From the NCBI GenBank assembly GCA_965644295.1, contig CBFFRP010000200.1, forward strand, positions 124,001 through 188,000: 64,000 bases of DNA, written 5' to 3'. The DNA is from Paraphysomonas bandaiensis. Taxonomy: Eukaryota; Chrysophyceae. A program made the translations under genes and the position numbers. The notes under the pieces were generated by a model. The model ran no database searches, was not told the origin of the DNA, and saw only the letters and a program-made list of their open reading frames with translations. Below, piece after piece: positions 48,608-59,823 of the stretch (its first letter is position 1; each line of letters begins with the position of its first letter).

Positions 48608-49105
48608 AACTCACTTGCAGTTATACAAATAATGAAACGACACAATCTGCAGAATATCAGAATAAATAAGCAGAATTAGGTTGGCTGCTACTGAGGCATC
48701 TGACTAGCGACGAGATGTATACCACTTACAAATAAACAAGAAACTAAATGAACTCAACTGCAGTACAGCCAGCTGTAACTGATACTGTAATACGACACAA
48801 TTGTACTGATACAGCTGTACCTCCTCAGAGTCTATCTACGTACACCAGTACATACATACATACATACATACATACATACATACATACATACATACATACA
48901 TACATACATACATACATACATACATACATACATACATACATACATACATACATACATACATACATACATACATTCATTGCATGAGGTGCTATATGGTCAT
49001 AGTGTAGTGTATCAAGATAATATTAATGTCATTGTCGAGTGTATAGGTATCTGTTATTATAACTGGTGTCCGTTAGAAGTAGCGGACGTATCATTTATAT
49101 AGAAT
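48608..49105. promoter_or_regulatory. Divergent intergenic region with (CATA)n microsatellite
   Basis: Between the TPR and NELF-B genes. 48760-48835 has TGCAGTACAGCC, ATACTGTAATACG and GTACTGATACAGCTGTACC. 48849-48973 is an almost pure CATA tetranucleotide run. Confidence 0.45.
48849..48973. repeat. (CATA)n microsatellite, about 31 units
   Basis: 125 bp of uninterrupted CATA/TACA tetranucleotide. Likely length-variable. Confidence 0.97.
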
Positions 49106-52100
49106 ATGACAGAGAGGAGCTTCGACAAGCATGCTTCTCTGATAGATAATCCTGGTCGAGCTCACCTGCAGAGCGTATTGAAGACCAACCCTAATCCTGG
49201 TAAAGCGATATTGGAGCTACAGGACACTTTTGGTCTGAAGTATTCTAGCACTATCGCGCTCCCTCTGCTGGATTTGCTTGAGGTCTCTCGCGCGTCTGTC
49301 TATCAGACACTCTTCGACACATCCAAAACCAAACTAGAAGGTAACTGATAGGCTAGCTGGGCGATACTAGTTTACATTTTTATGCAGAGCTTTTACAGAA
49401 ACTTCCTCAACAAAAGCTGATTGCATTACTATCTGTAACGTTTCGATATATCACTGTGAGAGACCTCAAGTCTATTCCTGTTGCAATAATAAAAAGACTG
49501 AATGATGTTCCGGAGAAATTTCTCAAGGCGCTTGCCAATAAAAGGCTTCATCATGTGTTGGAGGTATGATACGCTGAAACAAATTTTTCTGCATGTACGC
49601 TAAGTTTTTACAGGAAATACCAATGCACGTGAGACGACAAGTATGGCATGTAGACCCGTCCTATTTCGAGACAGTTGTTTCGGATTTAAGTCAAACTTGG
49701 TTAGATGAGAATTCAAAGAATGGAAATACGAGGTAGTTTAAAGCCCTATGTGTTGTGGATTTGTTAACTGTATCTGATAGGCCGAGTCCTCCAACTGAAG
49801 AGTTCCGAGATTTCATTGGAGACTCTGTCTTCCTTTTTGGAAAGTTCGCTAAGATGTGTTGCAAGAATGTGATATTAGAGAAGAGTATGGCATGGTCAGT
49901 GCTGTTACGACGAACCATTGTAAGCATTAGGAAGGAAAAGGTTGTTAATTGTTTATATGACGTCGTGTGGATTAATTGCCATGGCTTGCAGCTCCCGGCC
50001 CTAGGGAAGTTACGGGACTTGTCGCTGCAAGTGGATCACTGCATTCGAGAAAGGACAATAGATGCTGCGGCAGTGGCTAGTATAATCGCATACCTCAGTG
50101 ATATTAAGCGTGCAGCAGATATATCGGGTGCGCGCATTGAGTTACGAACCGGTGGTTCTACCCCTTCTTCAGCTCCTTCGCTGTCCGAGAAACTCAAAAC
50201 CGCCTGGAAAACTCTCCACGACGCGAAATGCTTTTCAATATTCCGTCAACCGGTGAGTAATGGCCTCGTCCTTTTCATTTCTAAAAGGTTAAGCAGGCAA
50301 TTCAAGCGTGCCCGGATCAACGCACCAAAGATCGATATGCTGCCTTGGTACCACGGCCAATGGACCTTTCGGAGATGCAACGAAAACTTGACAGCTATTC
50401 ATCACTCGACGAATTCGATGCAGATATCGAGCTCATACTAGACAACTGCAGACGCTTTAATGGTCCTGGATACTATACAAATGTAATCTTCGTTTCTGTG
50501 GTTTCTGTGTCAGTACTGACTAATGGGATTCTAGATGGCAGACAAGTGCTCGGCTCTTTGGTCAAAGAAGAAAGCGATGATATTCAATACTACTGTTCCA
50601 GTTCCTCCACCAAAGAAAAGCCGTCAGCAATCTCCTAATATCAAACCCACTCCTTCTGCTGATCATACTTCTCTGTCGGTTCGAAGCAGGGGTGATATGG
50701 AAAATAGTAGCACACACCAAGAACTGGACGAGTTACAGATTACTAAACGCCCCCGCATAGTTAGAGAAGAGAAAAAAGATCAGCCTCAGCTCAACCTGCA
50801 GACCGTACTCACATCTGCCTGGGATTATATATCTTCTCTTGATAAAGACGGAATCTTCGCCCAACCGGTAACAAATGTGATAAGCACGTAGGGTATAGAT
50901 GACCGGGCATTGTGTAGGTGGCTGAATTGCTCCCAACTGCAGATGCGAAGAGGTACCTCAGTGTAATAAAAAAGCCAATGGACTTATCAACAATGAAGTC
51001 GAAATTAGAACGCTATAAGACTGTTGACGAATTCGAGGCCGATCTTGAGCTTATGGTGGAGAACTGTAAAACCTTTTATGGCGAAGCTGATGAGTACTAC
51101 CAGGTTCTCATACATTTGACTTGATTCGACGTTATGTAACCCATACATGTAGTTGGGGCGACGTTTCATTAGCTCATGGAAGGAGAAAAAGGAGTCCTTG
51201 CTGCATGGAGCTAATATGAGCAACAAAAGCCAGTCTGCGCCATCTGTTCGTGCTGCTCCTTCTCGTGAACGACCCGTGCTTACACCTATAACGGACACAC
51301 AGCAGCGGGAGGTGGCAGTTGCTCTTGACAACAAGGAGGCCGCGCTAGAGCGAGCGTGGGACTACATTTCGTCATTGGACCACGATGGCATATTTGCGAA
51401 GCCTGTATGTGTGCATGCTATCATATTATATTTAGTTTAATGTTCTGCAGGTTACTGATATGGATGCCCCAGGCTACTCTGCGACTGTGAGAAAACCTAT
51501 GGATATGAGTACTATCCAATCGAAATTGTTCAAGTATAGGTCTATTCCTAACTTTGAAGCGGATCTCAGGTTGATGCTGGAGAACTGTTTGGAGTACAAT
51601 GATCCTCGTGGGGATTACGAGCTCTCCGACGTAAGAATAGGATATATGTTGTTTTAATATCTGACCTTGCCCTATAGTTCGCGGTTCAAATTTGGGAGGA
51701 CTGGTTAGTGAACAGAGCAGACGTATTACTAGGCCGTGAGGTGAAAGCAGTATTAAAAGTTAATCGACCCAAGAAATCTCGTAACAGCAATGGTGGTGGT
51801 AATGAGCGAGTGAAGCCAACAAAGCGACAGACCGTTATTAAAGATGATGATTGGTCGGATGGTGACGACGACGATGATAACTTCGATGAGGACGAAACTG
51901 ATGACTACACGTCCAAGAAACCACGGAGTGGAGGAAACTCCAAAAACACCCGGAAGAATAAAACAGGTGTGTCACGCAGTGTAAAGCAGAAGTCAGCTGT
52001 TGTCGCCCCTATTATCCCAGCTGTGCCTCTACATGTACAGGCCAACTTGAAATCACGCGCATCAGTTACTACTGATGCGTCCACAGTCTCTTCACATCAA

Positions 52101-52577
52101 CCGAGCGCAGCTCCTAAAATTTCTAATAGCAGTAAACAGCCAGTGGTAAACCCCCATTCAAGTAATAGTGGCTCCAGAAATCATCCTTCTCACTCCACCG
52201 GGGTGTCAGGGAAAGATGTGTTGCTATGGGCCACAGTTATTTTGAGGGATTTTCAGCTTCGAGAGCTCTTGATCGAGTACTTGGCTTCAGTGATGCAAGG
52301 CCTAGTCGATAAAAACATCCTTCCTATGGACGATGACAATGCAAGGAATTCTATTTATTTAATACAGTTTAATATGCACTTTGAGCCCAGTTACCCCGTG
52401 TTGAATCAACACTTACTTCGCACATTGTTACCAAAGTTAATGCTAGAAAGTGTCTTGCACGATGGTGACAGAGAAGGTGTTCACAGTATTGTTGACACAA
52501 TATTGCAAGCTGTACCCTATGACAAAGATATTGTGACGGATATCATTACTAAGATGTACTCTGAGTTAGTCAAATAA
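49106..52577 (+). CDS. NELF-B (COBRA1) fused to three bromodomains
   Basis: Predicted Pol II pausing factor with histone-acetyl-lysine readers, ~1015 aa. Exons: 49106-49340, 49388-49563, 49614-49732, 49781-50252, ~50288-50482, 50535-50867, 50918-51103, 51153-51404, 51451-51630 and 51678-52577. Residues ~1-295 follow NELF-B: ALPLLDLLEVSRASVYQTLFD, LQKLPQQKLIALLSVTFRYI, RRQVWHVD, and VDHCIRERTIDAAAVASIIAY, which lines up with the CLDACIRE..ID block. Exon 4 then runs without a break into bromodomain 1 (~308-420). Bromodomains 2 and 3 follow (~490-590, ~640-735), each with a KPMD/RPMD loop and an ENC or DNC helix. After an acidic/Lys linker (DDDDDNFDEDETDD) comes a helical C-terminal domain (~890-1015), possibly the NELF-B C-terminus. 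49941-49991 is an optional 51 nt in-frame intron. The acceptor near 50288 is uncertain. Confidence 0.82.
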
Positions 52578-52654
52578 AAAATTTCTTTGTGCTTGTTAAT
52601 ATCATAACCTTTTCTTCTTATTATTCATATGAAGTGGCATTTTCACGAGTTTGT

Positions 52655-52937
52655 CTCCAGCCTGATTGGTAGAACGTTGCAATTAGCGGGAAACATATTC
52701 GAAATTGTAGTCTGTAAAATAGGCAGATGGTTGAAATAGTGTGCACGTCTCTAAAATTTAAAACTTTCTCTAGTTTAAGCGAGAATGCTGGTTTGTAAAT
52801 GCCGAAGCAATCATTGAGTCCAAATCTCCAGCCTGTGTAGTAGAACGTTGTAATTAGCGGGAAACATATTCGAAATGTAGTCTGTAAAATAGACAGATGG
52901 TTAAAATAGTGTGCACATCTTTAAAATTTAAACTTCC
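52655..52937 (+). repeat. Direct repeat, 2 x ~113 bp, 171 bp apart
   Basis: Both copies contain CTCCAGCCTG, TAATTAGCGGGAAACATATT (first copy CAATTAGCGGG), TGTAGTCTGTAAAATAG, ACAGATGGTT and AATAGTGTGCAC. The second is slightly diverged. Confidence 0.8.
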
Positions 52938-52965
52938 GGGCAGTTCACCTCAAGGAATCAAGAAT

Positions 52966-53202
52966 CCTGACGTTAGGATATGTCAAGTATATCAACATTC
53001 TGCTTGCTTACTGCGTTTGCTTTGAGTGATAGGGGAAAACTGGTTGTACCTTGGTGCTTGTGGTGACGCAGCGCACAAGCAGCTTTCGTAACGCTAAATA
53101 GTAGGATAACAGAGTTAAGCACTAGAATGAGTTAAATTTCAATGCTAAATTATTAGCTCTGAATCTTACACACGCCTATTACTAATAATCATACATTCAC
53201 TG
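52966..53202 (+). repeat. R1-type short element
   Basis: Pairs with 28886-29070. It contains the stem-loop with a small insertion (CTTGTGGTGACGCAGCGCAC) and ends CTAATAATCATACATTCACT. Confidence 0.65.
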
Positions 53203-53394
53203 CTACGTTATTATTCAAGTTATTTAAATACTGAATATTTTATTTGATAACGTAGTTGTGTTTTTATCACTTGTACTTATCTAGTCGGACGACATATAGT
53301 TCCTTGTGTCTTGTACTATAGGCTTAAATCAGGACAACCTACTTTTAATATTCATGGAAATATGTGGTAAACAGTAGTATGTGTTTACCTTCTC

Positions 53395-54125
53395 ACCTGC
53401 ACACACCCGGACCTCACTCAAATACGTGAAGATGTTCACCAAGCACACCACAACAAGCTCGACAAACTTCGCACACGCACGCTCCCCCATCCCTGGTTTC
53501 ACACCGCCATAATCAAAAGCCGCATGGAATCCACACACAAACCCCAGGTTGAGCGCTACTGGACCGGCCACATTACTGCCACACAATTGGCCGACGCATT
53601 CGGACGCCACATAACCAGCCCCGAACATCAGTTCCACGTCCTCAAAAAATCCGTAACCTCTATTCTCCTTCCCCTATATGATGGAGGGCTTCGCATGCTT
53701 CGAAACAGAGGTCTCAGACATCACAACACAGACACGGCACCAGTAACACCGATTACGACCCCATCACACTCACAGCAACGCCAGTCCCAGGATACTCACC
53801 CGACACCGAAAACACTCCAGCTACTCCAAGCGACATCCACCCCAAGAATTCTATCCTCTGCAAGAGTCCAAACCCGAAGAGACAAGCGCCACCACTCCGG
53901 AAACAACTCCTCCTTACTTGTGGCCGAAATCCCACCTCGACAAGCAGCACCATCTCCACCACCGACTTACACTCTCATATACATCTAGCCCCAACCATCC
54001 CCCGTAAGACTCATGATACCGGCCCGCCAGACACACTGCCCAAAGGCAGACCCCCGACTAACCTCACTACAAGGGACGGTTGCACCATGGTGCTCGCAGC
54101 GATGCACATGCAGTCCCGAGACGGT
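53395..54125 (+). mobile_element. LINE-A copy 3: 3' end including the 3' untranslated stem-loop
   Basis: On the plus strand one frame runs from CTHPDLTQIRED (equivalent to CTHDTITQIRE in copy 2) through KPQVERYWTGHITATQLADAFG and LLPLYDGGLRML to a Pro/Ser/Thr-rich tail that stops at 53988. This is the best preserved copy. Downstream, GGTTGCACCATGGTGCTCGC followed by AGCGATGCACATGC forms the stem-loop shared with 18951-19018 and, in altered form, with the R1 family. The upstream RT and RNase H are missing (5' truncation is normal for LINEs). Confidence 0.7.
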
Positions 54126-55628
54126 TGCCCGCCACTAATATATAATAGTGAGCCCATGTACGCATTATACTTCTTATGAATGGATAAAACTTCTATGCAT
54201 ATATATATATGCCTTGGTGGGAGTAATATACGTGTCATCTGTGGTGATGTGGAATTAGCTTATGGTATTCTACTACAGTGCAGGCCCTAAAGTAGGTCGG
54301 ACTCGCACCTTGTTGTTGTGATGCACTGGGAAAAAATATACCGAAGATATTACCTTTATTGGAAAACTATTGTGTATTGCATTTTGTAAAGAGCAGAAAA
54401 TGTTTTGCTCGCACATTGCAGTGTACTGCAATCACTGAAATGATACTCTTAATAACTATGGAAAGAGTGTGTAGTTTCAATCACTAAACTTTGGTAAACA
54501 CATATAAGAATATCTGATTATTACATGAGAACGGATGTGTACAACAGAAACTAGTTTTGTATCTCTATAGACTAACTAATAACTGGACTTGCTATTTACG
54601 ACTTAACGGCTATTGGAGTAAATTAGTTAGTAGATCAGGTTGAGTACGAATGGCAAGACACAATAATACTGATCCGATAACACACACTGCTTTTGCTCTA
54701 CTAAAGTTTTTGGCACAACTAAATCTAGTCAACTGGCAACTGCAGTAAGAGAATACTTTTAATAGTATAGAAAGATAAAAGTGTTAGCTTATAGCTAAGA
54801 AAATAGTGTTAGAATAGTTTCGTATGTTTTATATATTATAATACTTGGGTACAAGAACATGCTCGATTCTCCCGTAGTCGAAGTTCATTTATTTTTAGAG
54901 ATTCGTGTAGAAATGGTCAAAACTAAGGAGAAGATGATGAAAAACCATAAATGAAAGATAAGAAGATGTCACACGGCTGCCAAGATGAAGATCAAGCAAC
55001 AAGATGCGACCCAGGATATTCCTCTGTCATCTTCATAACCTGTGGTAACCCCGTGGCGTTAAACTAATGCTCATCTAAGCACTGTCCAGATACGTTATGG
55101 TACTTTAGAATACTTGCGCACATTGCTACTATTGCGATGGCATATACAATGCTGTTACTGATGTCATGAGGCTTCTCTATGTGTGCTTCGGACTTGCGTG
55201 TCTCATGCACGGCCTACAACTGGGCTTCTAGCTTTACAATGCTAATGATTGGACATGCCAATACATACTGGCACCATGGTTATGATGGGGTAGTGGCTTT
55301 ATGACCTCTCTGAAAGGATAACTATGGGGAAGCGGCTAATATGGTATTGTATCGTTTGCTACTATTTGTAACTAACAATTTTAGTAGAGGTCATACTTTA
55401 GACTTCATCAGAAATGAAAATACAGGTAGATATTTATATTGCTCAATTCAAGATTGTTATGTCAACAAACCATACTACTACTGTACAGTACAATGTTCAT
55501 TAGGTTATCAACGGAGCTATATACGACTATTTTTTACCCTATTTATATTTTTCAAGCTGAGCTGATTGTATATATATCATTCTCTGTGCATGGCATTCGT
55601 TAACCGACCTAAGAAATTAAATTGTCCC
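54126..55628. other. Intergenic with R1/R2 fragments
   Basis: 54288-54320 matches the TCGGACTCGCACC end of R1, and 54505-54602 is R2. No gene is supported; frames at 55341-55565 are AT-driven. Confidence 0.5.
54505..54602 (+). repeat. R2 dispersed repeat
   Basis: Close match to 18857-18950, including ATTACATGAGAACGG, AAACTAGTTTTGTATC and ACTAACTAATAACTGG. Confidence 0.75.
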
Positions 55629-56347
55629 TTATATATATGCCGAAAAAGCGCTCATTGCTACATCAACTGGAGCAGTTGTAAATATCGTTGCAGGGTATAC
55701 GGCCTAAAGATATATCAATACATATTACCATCCACAGTAGAAGCAAATACCGACTCCCAGTGTGGATGCAATAAAATTTTGCAGCAACCCGCATCCATAA
55801 CACTACATGATACAATGAGTTCGTGAAAATGAGTACTTATCCAGATACCGATACTTCAATATCATTTGGGCTCCTTCAACTTCATTGTAGGTTCTATTAG
55901 GGTTTGGATCATTCATCTGGATATTAGCAGCATCAGAGTTTCAGATGGAGCAAGCGCGCAACAACTCACCGCAAGTCCCGAACACGGATCAATGAAGTCA
56001 GCCCAGTGTCCAAGTGCGGTTAGTTTGCAACAAACTTCCCGTGCAAAATCTACAAACTGTATTCCAAATCATTATTACTCCTCATCCTGCACACAACACA
56101 CAGAGACGACCTCTTGAAGCAATCTATCCTTCTCAGCTTCAACACTATCACTAATACCAACAAGATCTACTGTTGCCTTTTGCATTGTTGGTATCACTAA
56201 CATCTGCTTGAGGTCAATGTCTCCGGGAAATACATGCTTCAAATCCACTTTAAGAGCTTTTGGACAGCGATGGACTGAAAACTGAAAGCTTTCATTGCCA
56301 CGACGAAAAGATGGGCATAAGATAGTGTTTTCAATATTCGAATTCAT
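55629..56347 (-). CDS. MMADHC: MMADHC (CblD) cobalamin-trafficking protein
   Basis: Partner of MMACHC that hands vitamin B12 to cytosolic methionine synthase or mitochondrial methylmalonyl-CoA mutase. Five exons: 56111-56347, 55970-56056, 55849-55916, 55751-55802 and 55629-55703, 172 aa. The order of conserved blocks fits the family: FQFSVHRCPKALKVD, LVIPTMQKATVDLVG, EAEKDRLLQE, then across splices FVDFAREVCCKL, GHWADFIDPCSGLA, YRVMDAGCCKILLHPHW and IFTTAPVDVAMSAF. Human MMADHC is ~296 aa; the variable N-terminal half, including a targeting peptide, is missing here, so either the protein is cytosolic or a 5' exon was missed. Each exon alone is short, so the gene is easily overlooked. Confidence 0.88.
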
Positions 56348-56757
56348 GTTATGAATGATGTAAAACTATCACTGAGTCAGGATTGTATCATGCAAGACCA
56401 TAGCAGACTAACACTGTATTGATATTGTGACTGGTCATCACAAGATGGGCTTTTTTAGCACATAGAATTCACAACATACCTAAATATCCGGATATTCTGA
56501 GTAATATTCTGAAAAAAAAAGAAATTTTATATAAACTGGCTGCTGTATATATAGTTGTAGGTACAGACATGCGTACACACAGTTGTCTATACAGAGTATG
56601 TGTGTGTGTGTATATATACATGTATATACACATTCAGTTAACTTGGATACGTTTATAGCCTTGTTGAGGTGAAGTCTGTTAGTCTCATATTCTAATATCG
56701 AGTAAAGGAATATTCATCTTCATACATCATTCTTGATTGACGGGGTAGTAGTTTATA
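56348..56757. promoter_or_regulatory. Divergent intergenic region, MMADHC / EXO70
   Basis: 410 bp between start codons. It includes a GTGTGTGTATATATACATGT tract near 56600-56632 and ACTGGCTGCTGTATATATAG near 56536. Nothing else is identified. Confidence 0.35.
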
Positions 56758-59700
56758 ATGGATCTAGCTCCATTAGTTCGATTGAAGGAGAGTCTGGAGA
56801 CAGCCCACAACAACACCTCATCAATGCTGTGGAAGCTACGAGACTTTGAAAGTAGATTAGCAAGCCTCGATAAGAAGATGCTTCCTATTCAAAACGTATG
56901 TTATTTCTCTTATTGTTAATAGATGTGTGGGTTCACTGACTCTGTGTGTGTGTGTGTGTATTAGAGCACATCCAAACTATCGACTGCTAAAACGAACATC
57001 GGATTGACTTTCATCGAAATTGAAAAAACAAACGAATATTTCCGACTAGCTAGTGAAAACAGTAGTATTATTACTAAAGGCTTGCGAGGAAACAGTGAGA
57101 ATTTTTTCGAGGTACTATGAATGTAGATTCCAAGGAGCGCGAATTCATGTGTATTCATAGGCTGTAGAGAGGATCACAATTGCGAAGCGATATTTTGACT
57201 CACATAGAGATATGAAATCGTCGGCTGCCGCTCTGACGAGTATCGATGGCATGATAAAGGTAGGTTTATGGTTAACTCCCCTGCATATAACACTACTGCT
57301 GATGATATAGAGAGCGATGGCACATTGTATTGAGGAGGCGGACAGGGCATACCGAACATGTGGCCGATGTTATCGGATTAAGGATGGAGAATATGTTGTA
57401 AGTGACTATGCTGCACTGTACATTTGTATAATTGCTTGAAAATATTTAGGCTCTTAACCCTATGTCTGAAGAGATTGCTGCTAGCGTCAAAGCTATATGT
57501 GATTGTTTGGGTAGGTGATTGTGTTCAACTGTGTGATTTTCTTGTTTCACTGGCACGGTTGCATGTACATAGAGACTCATAATGTGAGTACTCACTTAAA
57601 CATGTATCTTACCCAGAGGACGGCGATAATAAAATCTGAACTAAAGGTACGATTATCATGAATTGAGGTTTGTATTTTTTCACTGGCCTCCAGAACTTTG
57701 AGGAGCAATCGACAGGAGGTGGTATGGGCCAGTCCAGCACTACGGGTGGCAATATTATCCCTCTTCTAGAATTCATTACTGATGGGAGTGTACTCTACAC
57801 CAAAGGAAACTTTTTCTTTCCTAAATACTACTCCGTGGCTTTCACAATGCTCAGGTAACACGCTCTTCAACTTTGTCTACATTTGGCGTGTGTGAATCAT
57901 AGTACAGGGGCGAACTGATGCTGTGGAGCACTTCCCTTTCCGGGCATTCGCCTGAGGTAAGTGAATCTTGCGAGCATCCCTTTGATATGAACGGCCTTTT
58001 TGTTACAGTCATCGGCTGTTTTTACCTCCATCTGTGAAGTAGTTATCTCTGAGCTCGAACGGGTGACAGCACCATATCTTCTCCCGACAACTGGATTACA
58101 GGGAACTGGTAGCAGCAAGAAAAAATCTGGGCCAGTGGTTATGCAACAGAAGGTATGTTATGTCCTTTTCTTCTGGTGTTGTCATTAACAACATTGTAGA
58201 ATAACATGTTTCTTATTCGAATGGACTTGCTGGATGTGTTTTTGTCCAGATTCCTCGAGTTTAGGTACGGTACACAGCTCAATATTTTGACAACACCATC
58301 ACAAGCAATGCAGAGACCTTTGTACACCTGATGACGATAACATTTCACCGCAAAAGACAATTACAAATTCTGCTGTCGCTGCCCTCTACAGTTTCCGTGA
58401 TAACATGGCACGATCGGCTGTAGCTGCTCTGGATGAAGTGCTGAAGGTGTTCTTACCATTTACTGAAACCAGTATGATTCATTTTTTTACAGGCAATTCG
58501 CCTGACCCAAGCCACCGCACAATCATCTGGATCGTCTGCATCCCCACCAATGCATGAGTCTTGTGACTTACATCCTATTTCCGGTTACGTGTTGTGCTTC
58601 TGCAAAGAAGTTGTCGCATTTGAGAACGTCTACCAAGACTTACTTGAAATTGCCGTTAAGTAATTGGGCTTACCGTCAAACTCTGTTGTGAACTATGTCC
58701 ATAGGCTGAAATTAGCTGTCCAATATCACATTTACCACCATCAACTGTTGGACTGGAGTCCTTCGTACTTGATGGGCTAATTATGAGACTTCAGGTATTT
58801 CAGTATTTCCGTTGATTTTTATCATCATTTATCGTACTGTAGGAGAGGAACAAGGGAACATTTGAGAGTTCTCCCAGCGCAGGCTCTGTGAAATCGACTG
58901 GGGCTATTTCGGTGAGTAATAGAGTGACAAAAAGCTTTGTATTAATTATTTACTGCAATAGACTGATGTCGCAGCTGACTTACGTACCGCCAAACGTCAT
59001 ATTTTTATGCTGAATAACATGGACGTGGTCGCTATTCATCTTAGGGGGCGTATAAGTGCTCTACATCCACAGACTGGAGGACGAAAAGAGGTAGTTTTGT
59101 GTATAGCTAGATGTTAATTAACAAGTGTGTAGGGTCGAGTGTCAGTACTGAAGAATTTTTCGATTGTTGGAGGAAAGGCAGGAATAACGTCGAATACAGG
59201 GGGAGGCGACCCGTATTCCCCCAGTGCTATGCTCACATCACTCTATCATAACATTGAAGGAAGGTCGTTTTTGCAAACGGAATTGAATTTTGTATTATAA
59301 TATTTCTCCTTAGGATTCAGAGTGAACTCAATGAGCTCTGCAGTTTGATTTCGTCGCTACTTTTGAACTGTACATCTCTTGTAAGAAGTTTCCAGCGCGC
59401 TTCTTAAAAAATTAACATTGTTATTAAGGATGCGGCAGAAGAAGCAGCTGCCTTGAGGTCGTCGAGTGCATTTAGCTTTTCAAATTCAATGAAAAGTAAT
59501 ACTGATCTTGTGTTAGCGAAAAAATTGAAAGTGTGCTTTGGGGTATGCAATCATATTATTTCCTGTAATCTCTTGATGTACATATGTTGTAGACATTCAA
59601 TGATATTATGGACACGTTGATAGGTATGCATGATCAGTGGAGAATATCATCAAGTGAACTGCGAGACCGTGTCCACACACAGCTGAATTTGCAAATAATG

Positions 59701-59823
59701 GATGCATATACAGAATTTTATTCGACTTATAGCAGTGTCCAGTTTTCCAAGAAGAACAAAGATTCATATTTGCGATATCCTCCTCAAGAAGTGGAGAACC
59801 AGATATCTGAATTATTTACTTAG
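56758..59823 (+). CDS. EXO70: Exocyst complex subunit EXO70
   Basis: Tethers secretory vesicles to the plasma membrane and binds PI(4,5)P2 through its C-terminal domain. Twenty exons, 705 aa: 56758-56895, 56965-57111, 57161-57259, 57311-57397, 57450-57510, 57573-57583, 57617-57646, 57694-57854, 57908-57956, 58009-58152, 58200-58264, 58314-58446, 58493-58654, 58705-58794, 58843-58911, 58962-59090, 59133-59263, 59314-59380, 59429-59542 and 59593-59823. An N-terminal coiled coil (LKESLETAHNNTSSMLWKL) precedes helical bundles. HIFMLNNMDVV is the family's IFLLNN block. The C-terminus LRDRVHTQLN ... KDSYLRYPPQEVENQISELF is the conserved end containing basic lipid-binding residues. The 11 nt exon 6 is needed to keep the frame. 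The length is normal. Individual small exons are less certain than the whole. Confidence 0.85.

Larger units (their letters stand above)
52578..53394. other. Intergenic with direct repeats and R1
   Basis: Contains a spaced direct repeat (52655-52770 and 52826-52937) and an R1-type element (52966-53202). No gene. Confidence 0.55.

Noticed and set aside
48849-48973. CRISPR-like regular repeat
   Set aside because: It is a plain CATA tetranucleotide run with no spacers, in a eukaryotic genome.
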